From IMG/VR virus record IMGVR_UViG_3300007344_000067, positions 1 through 40,435 of that record: 40,435 nt of DNA; one strand, given 5' to 3'. The stretch comes from a virus. Positions 5,906 through 13,678 of the stretch are shown piece after piece. The translations under genes were made by a program, and so were the position numbers. Below the pieces are notes generated by a model. The model had not been told where the DNA came from, did not search any database, and saw only the letters and a list, made by a program, of their open reading frames with translations. Position 1 is the first letter of the stretch, and each line of letters opens with the position of its first letter.

Positions 5906-7420
5906 ATGCCAAGTCAAGAAACAATACAGCGAGCTGAATTACTTTCTCAACGAATCCAACAAGGTGGTCAGTTCGTTGGAAGTGGAATCCAGAATATTGC
6001 AAATTTGCCTGGACAATTTGTAGGAGAGACTACTCTTCCTGTGCTAAATTCGCTTATCGAAAAAATGGGATCATATACCAGTGGATTGCTTGGGTTTTTA
6101 ACTAAAGACACGGTAACTGGTAAATTATCTAATAACGAAAATGTAGAGAATAAATTAGACGAATCAAACGAAACATTAGATGCAATCCAAGACAATACCG
6201 AAGAAACTGTAAACAAACTTGATGAGCTTTCCGAGGATGATCGTACAAAATTTGAAGAAATTGAAGCTGCCAGAGAGAAAATAAAGAAACCACAAAAGAA
6301 AGAAGAAGAGAAACAACAAAAAAATATTTTCAGCAATTTTCTTAGTAAGTTATTTAATTTTTTTAATGCACTTCCTACTATTTTGAAGATTGGAGGATTA
6401 TTAGCTGGGCTTTCTTTACTTAAAGATAAATTTGATGAGTTTATGGAGAATCCGATAAAGGTTAAATTAGAAGCTATAGATTTTATTGATAGTGTAAAGA
6501 CTCAGATCGTTGAACTTATGTCTGATGAAAAGATGTGGGGCAACATGCTTAAATCAGTATTTCCTAGCGACAGATTAAATGAGGTGCTAAGTCTCCTTTA
6601 TAATTTTCTCACCAGAACCTCCACGAATGTCGTTGATACATCAGTGGATATAGCTGGACGCGCCGCCGCGCGCTTCGGCACGCGCACAACCAGCAAGGCC
6701 TTGTTCGCCGGCGTTTCCGGCGCGCCCATTCCGCAGTCTCTTTCGTCGAACGTCGTAAACATGGCCGAGTGGAAAGCCAACAAGGCCAACCCATCATCTT
6801 CAAGGACATGGTTGGGTCGAGTAAAAACGGCCCGTAACTGGCTAGATAAGAAGATACCAACACGGGGCGCCGGAGGCGCCGCGTTCCGCAGCATAATTCC
6901 CACGCTCCCTATTGTAGAATTAGGAATCTCGGGGTTGAGTTATTCTAGTTCCGTAGAAGACATTGAGGCCGCCCTTGAAGCAAACATCATCACACAAGCG
7001 GAAGCTGACGAGAGAATAATGCAAGAACGACTCGTTCTTGCATCGAGAGTCGGCGCGGACGCGACGCGAATTGCTTTTTTAAAGAAAATACCTTGGCTTG
7101 GTAACTGGGCAGATAAGACATTTCTAAGACGCGCTGTGGTCGGGGCCGGGGTCCCCGAAGGAGCGGAATATGCTGTTAGGGAGTGGGGCCCCGGAGCCGG
7201 GCTGCCCCCCCTAGAAGAAGTAGTTGAAGGTGCCCTGAGGGCAGCCAACTTGGCTGAAGAAAATAGGCGGCTGTCCATGATGTCGCCCCCTCATCTGCCG
7301 GGAATTATTAATGCACCTCCGACAGTCTATCCTATTCCACAACATTCTGGTTTGAACCAGCCAGACATTCCGGTCGTTGTGGGTTCTGGATCAACTTCAA
7401 CTTCAATGGACCCACAATAA
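5906..7420 (+). CDS. Tail tape measure protein, gp29-equivalent
   Basis: This 504-aa protein is assigned by position (between gp26 and the gp48 tube cap) and composition. It has a polar helical N-terminus, a charged coiled-coil stretch at about residues 75-140 (NKLDESNETLDAIQDN through KKPQKKEEEKQQK), a hydrophobic segment at about 150-170 (ALPTILKIGGLLAGLSLL), then an Ala/Gly-rich part and a Pro-rich tail. T4 gp29 is 590 aa and sets tail length while part of the hub. If all residues were helical along the tube, 504 aa would span about 75 nm at 0.15 nm per residue, an inference only. From about residue 250 the base composition changes sharply to GC-rich. The ribosome binding site (GATGGGAT) is weak. 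Confidence 0.65.
   Translation: MPSQETIQRAELLSQRIQQGGQFVGSGIQNIANLPGQFVGETTLPVLNSLIEKMGSYTSGLLGFLTKDTVTGKLSNNENVENKLDESNETLDAIQDNTEETVNKLDELSEDDRTKFEEIEAAREKIKKPQKKEEEKQQKNIFSNFLSKLFNFFNALPTILKIGGLLAGLSLLKDKFDEFMENPIKVKLEAIDFIDSVKTQIVELMSDEKMWGNMLKSVFPSDRLNEVLSLLYNFLTRTSTNVVDTSVDIAGRAAARFGTRTTSKALFAGVSGAPIPQSLSSNVVNMAEWKANKANPSSSRTWLGRVKTARNWLDKKIPTRGAGGAAFRSIIPTLPIVELGISGLSYSSSVEDIEAALEANIITQAEADERIMQERLVLASRVGADATRIAFLKKIPWLGNWADKTFLRRAVVGAGVPEGAEYAVREWGPGAGLPPLEEVVEGALRAANLAEENRRLSMMSPPHLPGIINAPPTVYPIPQHSGLNQPDIPVVVGSGSTSTSMDPQ
6655..7230 (+). other. GC-rich island inside the tape measure gene
   Basis: By direct count 44 of 60 bases are G or C at 6661-6720 and again at 7141-7200, against 20 of 60 at 6361-6420 in the same gene. 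The island holds GC palindromes: GGCGCC at 6866-6871 and 6875-6880, an inverted repeat at 7147-7157, and GGGGCCCC at 7185-7192. The reading frame stays open. It suggests a segment of different origin or unusual codon constraint. Confidence 0.75.
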
Positions 7421-7444
7421 ACTAACCTAAAATCGGAGAAGGTA

Positions 7445-8701
7445 ATGTCAGATAATACGGACCCAGATATAGCAGTTCAACTCAGGGATATATTACAAGG
7501 TAAATTTGATCAATTAAAACAATATGGAAAACAATATGGAACAGAAGGCTTAGATCAATTCAATAAGACGCAGGCCGAATTTCTTAGTAATTTGCAAGGT
7601 CAAATGGACAGCGCAACCCAGCTCAACAGTTTATACGAAAACAAGTATAAAAACTTTTTCTTGCAATACCCTTCAAATGTTGACAATGCTATTGAAGAAA
7701 GACATTGGATTCGATTTGATGTAAAGAAATTTGATGGGCAAAAAATGGTAATTCCTGATTCACAAAATGCAGGAGATGTTGCAGAAGCAGATAGTTTTTT
7801 TGGTAGACTTTATCAAAGTGGGGTAGAAAAAGCAACTGCTGTGGCCAAAGCCTCAATTAATGTGCCATTATCTATTGCAACAACCTCTGTTAATGAATTT
7901 TTGAATGGTGTTCCATTATTCGGCGGCGCCGCCAAAGAACTGATTGACTCAGCACGTTCACCAGAAAACAGAAAATCCAAGTCTAGGCAACTAGGATCTA
8001 TTTTATTATATGCTCCTTTCCAACGAACAGATACTTCTGGCTTCACATGGAACACAAATAGTTCAACTGGATTCTTGGGAAACAACACAAGAAGTGCTGC
8101 TGATGTCAGCGCACAGATTAATACAGGTGTTGAAGCTGCCAAAAGTTTTATAAATGCAGATTCGGCTACTTCATCTGCAAATGTGCAAAAGTTTAAAAGT
8201 ATTGCATCAATGTATGCAGGCCTACAAGTATCTGAAGCTGCAAGTTCAGTTACCGGATCATATCTGCCTAATTTGAGAAATCAATTACTTAGAGGTGGTA
8301 GCGTTGCTCTTAATAATCATCTTGAGTCGTTTTTTAACGATGTTCAAATGAGATCCTTCACTTTTGAATTTCAGTTGTCACCGAAAACACCAGACGAGGC
8401 AAGAACCATACAACAAATTATTAAGATGTTTAAGTTTGCTGGCCACCCCGGAATAATCGGAGATAGTGACAGTTTTCTGAGTAGCCATTTTCAATATCCA
8501 GAAGTGTTTGATATAGAAATTTACAATGAAGCGCAAACACATAAAATTTTAACTTGTGCGCTAACTAATATGAGTACGTCTTATGGTGGGCCTACAATGA
8601 ACAATACATTTTATGATTTATATCCCGTTCAGATTACACTTTCTCTTACTTTTACGGAACTTGAAATTCTCGATAAAATTAAAGTTGATGCAGGTTACTA
8701 A
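7445..8701 (+). CDS. 48: Baseplate tail tube cap, gp48-like
   Basis: This 418-aa protein shows the C-terminal block typical of gp48/gp54-type tube-end proteins: NNHLESFFNDVQMRSFTFEF, QLSPKTPDEARTIQQIIKMFKFAGHP, then the barrel strands YPEVFDIEIYN, HKILTCALTNMSTSYGGP and YPVQITLSLTFTELEILDK. T4 gp48 is 364 aa and caps the hub and tape measure before gp54 starts the tube. The N-terminal 180 residues are Gln/Asn-rich and helical. SD-like GGAGAAGG lies just upstream. An Ala-Gly stretch at 7922-7933 is encoded by a perfect 12-base GC palindrome. The stop codon is directly followed by the gp53 ATG. Confidence 0.78.
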   Translation: MSDNTDPDIAVQLRDILQGKFDQLKQYGKQYGTEGLDQFNKTQAEFLSNLQGQMDSATQLNSLYENKYKNFFLQYPSNVDNAIEERHWIRFDVKKFDGQKMVIPDSQNAGDVAEADSFFGRLYQSGVEKATAVAKASINVPLSIATTSVNEFLNGVPLFGGAAKELIDSARSPENRKSKSRQLGSILLYAPFQRTDTSGFTWNTNSSTGFLGNNTRSAADVSAQINTGVEAAKSFINADSATSSANVQKFKSIASMYAGLQVSEAASSVTGSYLPNLRNQLLRGGSVALNNHLESFFNDVQMRSFTFEFQLSPKTPDEARTIQQIIKMFKFAGHPGIIGDSDSFLSSHFQYPEVFDIEIYNEAQTHKILTCALTNMSTSYGGPTMNNTFYDLYPVQITLSLTFTELEILDKIKVDAGY

Positions 8702-9973
8702 ATGGCAAGAAATTATTTTAAATCACTACCGAGGACACAATACGACATTAATAATAACGGTACAGTTAAACTTGTTACCAATATATTAACTCGTATTGCT
8801 AGAAAGTCAAATATAGCTCTAACTGGAGGTTTGTTTTACAATTATACTATGCAGGAAGGCGATACGCCTGAAATTATAGCAGACAAATACTATGGAAATA
8901 TAAATTATCATTGGGTAGTAATGCTAATCAATAATGCTTATCATAATGTTTATGATTTTTCCTTATCAATGGACAATTTTAATGCTTATATTAATGACAA
9001 ATATGGATCATATGAAAGGTCTGTGGGGGTGACTAAAACCATATCAGACGCCGACACCTATAACATTGCAAGTATATATTCTGAAACACATAACGTAGAA
9101 CAGACTACTGAAAATAGCTCACTACTAAGCGGCACTATACCCTCTGGAAATACAACAACGATCAAATTATCTGGATCAGTTGATCCTTTTTCTACATTAG
9201 GTGTTGGTGATTATGTCGAATTACTTGTGCCTAGTTCGTGGCACAATGTCAACTCTGTCGATTCCAGTAAACTTGGATACACTCAACCTGCAAAAATTTT
9301 AGCAAAATCACGAAGGAGTGATGGAGCCTTTGCTATCTCTACCAATATGGATTCTACTCGATACCCAGAATTTGTTTGGCAGAAAAATGGATACCTCCGT
9401 ATCGTATCATCAAAGACATCGGCTGTTTCATATGGAGATGCTAATCAAACCGAAATATGGTTAGACACAAGAACATCAAATGATAGTTTTTCTACGAATG
9501 GATATATAACTTTCACTTCAGTTCCGGGTGCTACAGATCCAGATAATATTATCGGTAAGACTTTTCAGATTGACTCATATAGAGACGATGATAAAGTTGT
9601 TGTTCTAAATGAATCTAACAAATTACCTGAAGTTTTTCAATCTGGTTGGGATTATACTATTACTCACGGAGGTTATCATCTGACTTCTGGTGATATTGTT
9701 CTTGATGGAGATTTGATTACGCTTCATAGTGCAATACATCATTTTGAGATGGATGTTTATGATGATAATGACACTTTACTTCTTAAAGATCATAAAATCA
9801 CAAAAAATCAATACGTTGATCCGACTGTAGGAACCGCATCGTCGAAGCGAATCGTTAATAATTATGACTATGAATTAAAAGAGGATTCAAATAAACGAAA
9901 CATCATTCTACTGAGAAGAAATCTTTTACTTCCATTTGTTAGACAATTTGAAAATCTTTTAGCTGAAAGTTAG
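8702..9973 (+). CDS. 53: Baseplate wedge protein gp53-like, enlarged
   Basis: This 423-aa protein begins with the gp53 signature: FYNYTMQEGDTPEIIADKYYGNINYHWVVMLINNAYHNVYDF, comparable to T4 gp53, where YGNPQLYWVLLMCND stands at this place. The segment is LysM-like. The end, VNNYDYELKEDSNKRNIILLRRNLLLPFVRQFENLL, is the expected C-terminal gp53 block. T4 gp53 has 196 aa; here about 230 extra beta-rich residues lie between the two blocks (roughly 95-335), including GNTTTIKLSGSVDPFSTLGVGDYVEL. In T4, gp53 clamps wedges together around the hub. The insert could be an exposed domain or a second binding surface. Confidence 0.85.
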   Translation: MARNYFKSLPRTQYDINNNGTVKLVTNILTRIARKSNIALTGGLFYNYTMQEGDTPEIIADKYYGNINYHWVVMLINNAYHNVYDFSLSMDNFNAYINDKYGSYERSVGVTKTISDADTYNIASIYSETHNVEQTTENSSLLSGTIPSGNTTTIKLSGSVDPFSTLGVGDYVELLVPSSWHNVNSVDSSKLGYTQPAKILAKSRRSDGAFAISTNMDSTRYPEFVWQKNGYLRIVSSKTSAVSYGDANQTEIWLDTRTSNDSFSTNGYITFTSVPGATDPDNIIGKTFQIDSYRDDDKVVVLNESNKLPEVFQSGWDYTITHGGYHLTSGDIVLDGDLITLHSAIHHFEMDVYDDNDTLLLKDHKITKNQYVDPTVGTASSKRIVNNYDYELKEDSNKRNIILLRRNLLLPFVRQFENLLAES

Positions 9974-9979
9974 CATACA

Positions 9980-11296
9980 ATGATTGATCTTAATGAAAAT
10001 ATGATCAGGCCTGGTGATGTATACGTTGAAAGTTGTGTTATATACTCGTCTGTCCAACCTGTACCGTACATTATAGAGGATTGGACAAGTATATCCGTTA
10101 CCGAATCTATTGGTGTTAATTATGTTTCTTTAGAAATGACATTAGCTGATACTCAAAATTTAATTGAAGTAATTCCGATTGTTGGAAATGAAAGAATCGT
10201 AGTAAAATTCAAAACATCCTCAACAGATAAATTAAAAATATTTTCTGGAAGAATAATAGACATTCCTACGCAAGATGAAGTAAACCAAGGAACTCGCGTT
10301 TTTACAATTATTGCTATATCTGAAGAATTTGTTCGTAATCAAAAGATTAAATTCTCAAAATCATATAAAGAAACATATATCAGTGATATGGTATTTGATA
10401 TATTTTATCAATATATTAAACCTGTTTCAGGTAAAGACATAATCATTCACCCAACTTTAGGTAGACACAGTAAAGTTATTCCAAACTACAGTCCAATACG
10501 AGCCATAGAATGGTTAAGCAAATGGGCACAATCTCCTAACTACAGAAAAGGAGCTAGTTACATTTTCTTTGAAACTACTCAAAATTTCTTTTTCGGACCA
10601 ATAGAATATTTGATAGATCAAAACACAAAATCAACAAGAATTCCCGTATACAAACGAAGTACGAATGTTATGGCTGGAAACGCATCTAATAAAAATTTAG
10701 ATTCGAGCATGTATAACATCGTGGCAATCAATTTTGATCGTTCTACGGAGTTGAATAAAATTGTCACTGGGCAAGTCGCATCTAGCGTAATGTCACATGA
10801 TTTGGTGCTTCGTTCGACCCAAAAAACATCATACAACTACTTTGACTCATTTAATGAATACACTCATTTGGAAAAGTATCCAACCACAAATGATATTAAA
10901 CTGGGAGAGTATTATAATTCAAGAATACTTTTGAATCCATTACATTATGGAGCATATAGTAGCGAAATAAATACAAACACTAATATTCAGGTTGCATCAA
11001 TTCGGCAAAGTCAAATCAAACAATATCTCTCTAACTCTTTACGAATTATAGTGCCAGGAGACAGTAACAGAATTATTGGAGAAATTGTAGAAGTTGAAGT
11101 TCCATCTATCGGTAGACAGTCTGAACTTGAGCCTGATAGATACTTAACAGGAAAATATTTAATATGGTCAATTAGACATGCTATAACAAAAGAATCTGGT
11201 AAGTCAAAAAAGTATCTATGTCATATGCAATTATATAAAGATTCAAATCGAGTTAAAATACCAAGTCAACAGGCATTCCCATTTGGAGAGATATAG
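9980..11296 (+). CDS. 27: Baseplate hub protein, gp27-like
   Basis: This 438-aa protein fits gp27 (391 aa in T4), the trimeric hub ring that links the spike to the tube. Visible features are an N-terminal half with YIIEDWTSISVTESIGVNYVSLEMTLAD and FSGRIIDIPTQ, typical of gp27/gpD-type tube domains, a central RAIEWLSKWAQSPNYRKGASYIFFET, and a final barrel with LRIIVPGDSNRIIGEIVEVEVPSIG and YLTGKYLIWSIRHAITK. The last pattern is shared by hub proteins of many myophages. The gene is AT-rich (17 of 60 G+C at 10141-10200), in contrast with the next gene. No clear Shine-Dalgarno is seen. Confidence 0.78.
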   Translation: MIDLNENMIRPGDVYVESCVIYSSVQPVPYIIEDWTSISVTESIGVNYVSLEMTLADTQNLIEVIPIVGNERIVVKFKTSSTDKLKIFSGRIIDIPTQDEVNQGTRVFTIIAISEEFVRNQKIKFSKSYKETYISDMVFDIFYQYIKPVSGKDIIIHPTLGRHSKVIPNYSPIRAIEWLSKWAQSPNYRKGASYIFFETTQNFFFGPIEYLIDQNTKSTRIPVYKRSTNVMAGNASNKNLDSSMYNIVAINFDRSTELNKIVTGQVASSVMSHDLVLRSTQKTSYNYFDSFNEYTHLEKYPTTNDIKLGEYYNSRILLNPLHYGAYSSEINTNTNIQVASIRQSQIKQYLSNSLRIIVPGDSNRIIGEIVEVEVPSIGRQSELEPDRYLTGKYLIWSIRHAITKESGKSKKYLCHMQLYKDSNRVKIPSQQAFPFGEI

Positions 11297-11305
11297 GAGA
11301 CTATC

Positions 11306-12169
11306 ATGTTAAGTTTCAACGAACATCAACAGTTAGATGAGAAGGCGATCCTCTTTCAGCAAGGAAAGAACTATGGTCAGGTGGTGTTTCTCGCTGGTGG
11401 TGCTGCTTCTGGTAAGGGATTCGCTCTGGAGAACTTCATGCAACCTGAGAAGTTCAAAGTGCGCGACGTGGATGAGTGGAAAAAGGCTCTAATGAAGCTA
11501 GATGCTATTGCTGCGGAAACGGATGACAAATATAAGCAAAAGGGCATCGACACCAAGGCTAAGTTTGGTGTTCGCGCATCGGATCTGAATCTCAAGAACG
11601 AAGAGGATGTGTTCCGCCTTCACGATATGGTGGATCAGCTTGGGTGGAAAGAGAAGACGCTCGATCTTCTTCTGTCTGGTGCGAAAAATCCAGATCGTCT
11701 CCCTAACATTATGTTTGACATCACAATGAAGAATCTCAATCAGGTTTCCAAAAACATTCCAATGCTTCTGTCTCTCGGTTATAAGCCAGAGAACATTCAT
11801 CTCGTCTGGATTCTCACGAACTTCAATGTTGCGCTGGATCGTAATCGCACTCGCCCGAGAAAGGTGCCAGAATATATCGTTAAGCAGACACACACTGGAG
11901 CTGCTACCACGATGATGAACATCGTAAGAGGCAACATTCCACGCGGAATGAATGGTCGCATCACTGTCGTTCTGAACAATAACGAAGAGACGATATTTTA
12001 TCTGGACAAGGAAGGAAACAAGACTAATCTTGTCAAGAGCTTTACGAGCATTGATCTCAAGAAAGAGGGTAAGAAGTTTGAGAACAACTCATTCGTAAAT
12101 GCTCAGATTCATAAATGGGTCACGAAGAATGCTCCAAAAGAAGTGATCAAGGACATCAAGGGACGATAG
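11306..12169 (+). CDS. Zeta-toxin-like P-loop kinase with possible capsid-targeting N-terminus
   Basis: This 287-aa protein has a Walker A motif GGAASGKG at residues 31-38 (K37) after a hydrophobic strand, an acidic residue pair after strand two (D54, D56), a Walker-B-like NIMFDIT with D138, and a strand HLVWILTNF followed by ALDRNRTRPRKVPEYIV, with R179, R181, R183 and R185. This order fits zeta-toxin/AAA_33 P-loop kinases, whose Arg-rich stretch and VPE precede the lid. The N-terminus MLSFNEHQQLDE resembles the T4 capsid-targeting peptide cleaved by gp21 after an L-x-E motif; here L10-D11-E12. It lies between gp27 and the gp5 OB gene with AGGAG overlapping the gp27 stop, so it is late-expressed with the baseplate. 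Its composition (30 of 60 G+C at 11461-11520) differs from gp27. The substrate is unknown. Confidence 0.7.
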   Translation: MLSFNEHQQLDEKAILFQQGKNYGQVVFLAGGAASGKGFALENFMQPEKFKVRDVDEWKKALMKLDAIAAETDDKYKQKGIDTKAKFGVRASDLNLKNEEDVFRLHDMVDQLGWKEKTLDLLLSGAKNPDRLPNIMFDITMKNLNQVSKNIPMLLSLGYKPENIHLVWILTNFNVALDRNRTRPRKVPEYIVKQTHTGAATTMMNIVRGNIPRGMNGRITVVLNNNEETIFYLDKEGNKTNLVKSFTSIDLKKEGKKFENNSFVNAQIHKWVTKNAPKEVIKDIKGR

Positions 12170-12170
12170 T

Positions 12171-12470
12171 ATGAAGAGTGGAATGGGGCTAAATGGATTT
12201 ATCTGGTTTGAGGGGGTTGTGGAAGATCGCATGGACCCGCTTGGGCTCGGTCGATGTCGAGTCCGTGCTTTCGGATTTGATTCAGAGAGTCGCGATGAAG
12301 TCCCAACAGAACACTTGCCATGGGCATATCCAGTTCTCCCATTGAATAGTGATAGAGGGCAGGTTCATGCACCCAAAGAGGGAACGTGGGTGATTGGATT
12401 TTTCCGTGATGGAGAAGACGCGCAGGATCGAGTGATATTTGGGACCATTGACACAGGAGCGTATCGGTAA
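12171..12470 (+). CDS. gp5 OB-fold domain as a separate protein
   Basis: This 99-aa protein equals the N-terminal OB-fold domain of T4 gp5: GFIWFEGVVEDRMDPLGLGRCRVRAFGFDS, HLPWAYPVLPL, then APKEGTWVIGFFRDGEDAQDRVIFGTI. In T4 this domain of 129 residues packs on the gp27 ring at the root of the spike. Here the ORF ends right after the domain, and the later gp5 parts are encoded by separate genes. The stop codon overlaps the ATG of the next gene (TAATG), indicating translational coupling and probable complex formation. M1 or M5 (MGLNG) could be the start; AGGGA upstream favours M1. Confidence 0.85.
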   Translation: MKSGMGLNGFIWFEGVVEDRMDPLGLGRCRVRAFGFDSESRDEVPTEHLPWAYPVLPLNSDRGQVHAPKEGTWVIGFFRDGEDAQDRVIFGTIDTGAYR

Positions 12471-13678
12471 TGTCAGATCCTTTTGACTTTGATATATTGA
12501 ATCAAACTCCAATTCCTGATAATTTTGTGGAACTCCCACAAAACGCAGAAGATGTTCGGCCTCCTCTGTTATCAGAAGGTGCAATTCAAGCCGCAGTTCC
12601 CTCAGAGCAAGTTTGTCCAAATGTTGCTGACATCATTTTTGCGGAATTTCCAGAATTAACAGAAGTTCTTGACATAATAAAACAAGCTGGAGCTTTGGTT
12701 GATCCTCTAATTGCATTAAAGGCTAGACTTCTTGAGCCTCCTGATCCTGAAGCCTCCGAGAATGAAATAAAATCTCTACTGACAACCGCTGGTGAGAAGA
12801 TTACACAGACAGCAGAGCGCGTTGCACAGGAGGTAAAAGATCAGGCAGCCGAAATTGCTGCGACTGCGTGGGATGCTTGGTATGCAACAGCGAATAGTAT
12901 AACTCGCACAACTCAGGCAATAGAAGAAGGTGTGATCAATATAGAAAACGATATACAAAATATTGATGTGATAACATTGAATGCGATTGACGCGCAGTTT
13001 CCTGGTTTCAAGTCCGCGATTGATTGTTTGTATGGAGAAGATGGTGGTTCGGTGCGTGAGGGTGGAGTTGAGAACGCAAAGGAACAAGTCAACACTCCTG
13101 CTCCCAGTAACAAAGCAGAAGCAAAAACAAATGTAGCAGAAATCTCTCCTGAACCCACAGAAGAAGAAAAAACACAAAAAGGCATAACATCAAGAATTCC
13201 TCCCACAGCACTTGATCAACTGCAATCTGGATTTGCTCGCGATGGAAACGAGTATCCACATATATTTGTTGATCCAGATGACAGGAACACGGCATATGCA
13301 GTCTTTGTCAATGTTACCAAGTTGGTTAGAATATATGACATATCGGGAAGTTCTCCGGTAGAAAGCGGTAGCGCAGATTTTGAAGCGATCAATAAAAAGT
13401 TTGATCAGGACTTCAATGAGTTGCCATATCAGAGAAAACGAAATCCAGACACAGGTGAGAGCGCGGGAAAACCAACTTCAGATTTAACATCACTTGGAGA
13501 AGTTTCATATAATGAAAGATTGGATTTGCCGAATGTTCAAAGGATTATTGGAACCACAAATGACACAACACAATCTGAAGTTGTAGAAACTAATCTTAAT
13601 GAAACAGTATCTTTTGAAAATAGGTTAGATTTGCCGAATGTTCAAAGGACTCTCGAATCTATCACGGATCAACAATAA
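12470..13678 (+). CDS. Unrecognised 402-aa protein between gp5 parts
   Basis: I do not recognise this protein. Residues 1-40 are acidic and Pro-rich. About 40-165 are predicted long amphipathic helices (VLDIIKQAGALVDPLIALKARLLEP; EKITQTAERVAQEVKDQAAEIAATAWDAW). A disordered Glu/Pro/Thr linker spans about 200-240. A small folded part with HIFVDPDDRNTAYAVFVNVTKLVRIYDI lies at about 260-300, and the tail carries two copies of an RLDLPNVQR motif at about 350 and 385. It stands where T4 gp5 has its lysozyme domain, but no lysozyme, amidase or peptidase active site can be seen. TAATG overlaps couple it to both neighbours. It may be a spike-associated, tape-like or linker component. Confidence 0.6.
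   Translation: MSDPFDFDILNQTPIPDNFVELPQNAEDVRPPLLSEGAIQAAVPSEQVCPNVADIIFAEFPELTEVLDIIKQAGALVDPLIALKARLLEPPDPEASENEIKSLLTTAGEKITQTAERVAQEVKDQAAEIAATAWDAWYATANSITRTTQAIEEGVINIENDIQNIDVITLNAIDAQFPGFKSAIDCLYGEDGGSVREGGVENAKEQVNTPAPSNKAEAKTNVAEISPEPTEEEKTQKGITSRIPPTALDQLQSGFARDGNEYPHIFVDPDDRNTAYAVFVNVTKLVRIYDISGSSPVESGSADFEAINKKFDQDFNELPYQRKRNPDTGESAGKPTSDLTSLGEVSYNERLDLPNVQRIIGTTNDTTQSEVVETNLNETVSFENRLDLPNVQRTLESITDQQ
13513..13649 (+). repeat. Two copies of an RLDLPNVQR-encoding repeat
   Basis: A 22-base identical segment occurs at 13523-13544 and 13628-13649, within slightly longer similar stretches encoding NERLDLPNVQR and ENRLDLPNVQR. The copies are 105 bases (35 codons) apart, at the C-terminus of the 402-aa protein. 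A related KKLPNVRLPG occurs at residues 15-24 of the following spike protein. Confidence 0.85.

Noticed and set aside
7075-7081. A second in-frame T TTT TTA heptamer in the tape measure gene
   Set aside because: A -1 slip here meets a stop codon after seven codons, so no long fusion results. I treat it as a chance match in AT-rich sequence.
12776-13295. Several long open frames on the minus strand opposite the 402-aa gene
   Set aside because: They lack ribosome binding sites, show Cys/Phe/Leu-rich low-quality protein, and lie opposite a coupled plus-strand gene. The same applies to all other minus-strand frames in the window.
12470-13678. Tail lysozyme or peptidase in the 402-aa protein
   Set aside because: I found no E-x(8)-D-x(5)-T lysozyme pattern, no amidase His/Cys set and no zinc peptidase motif.
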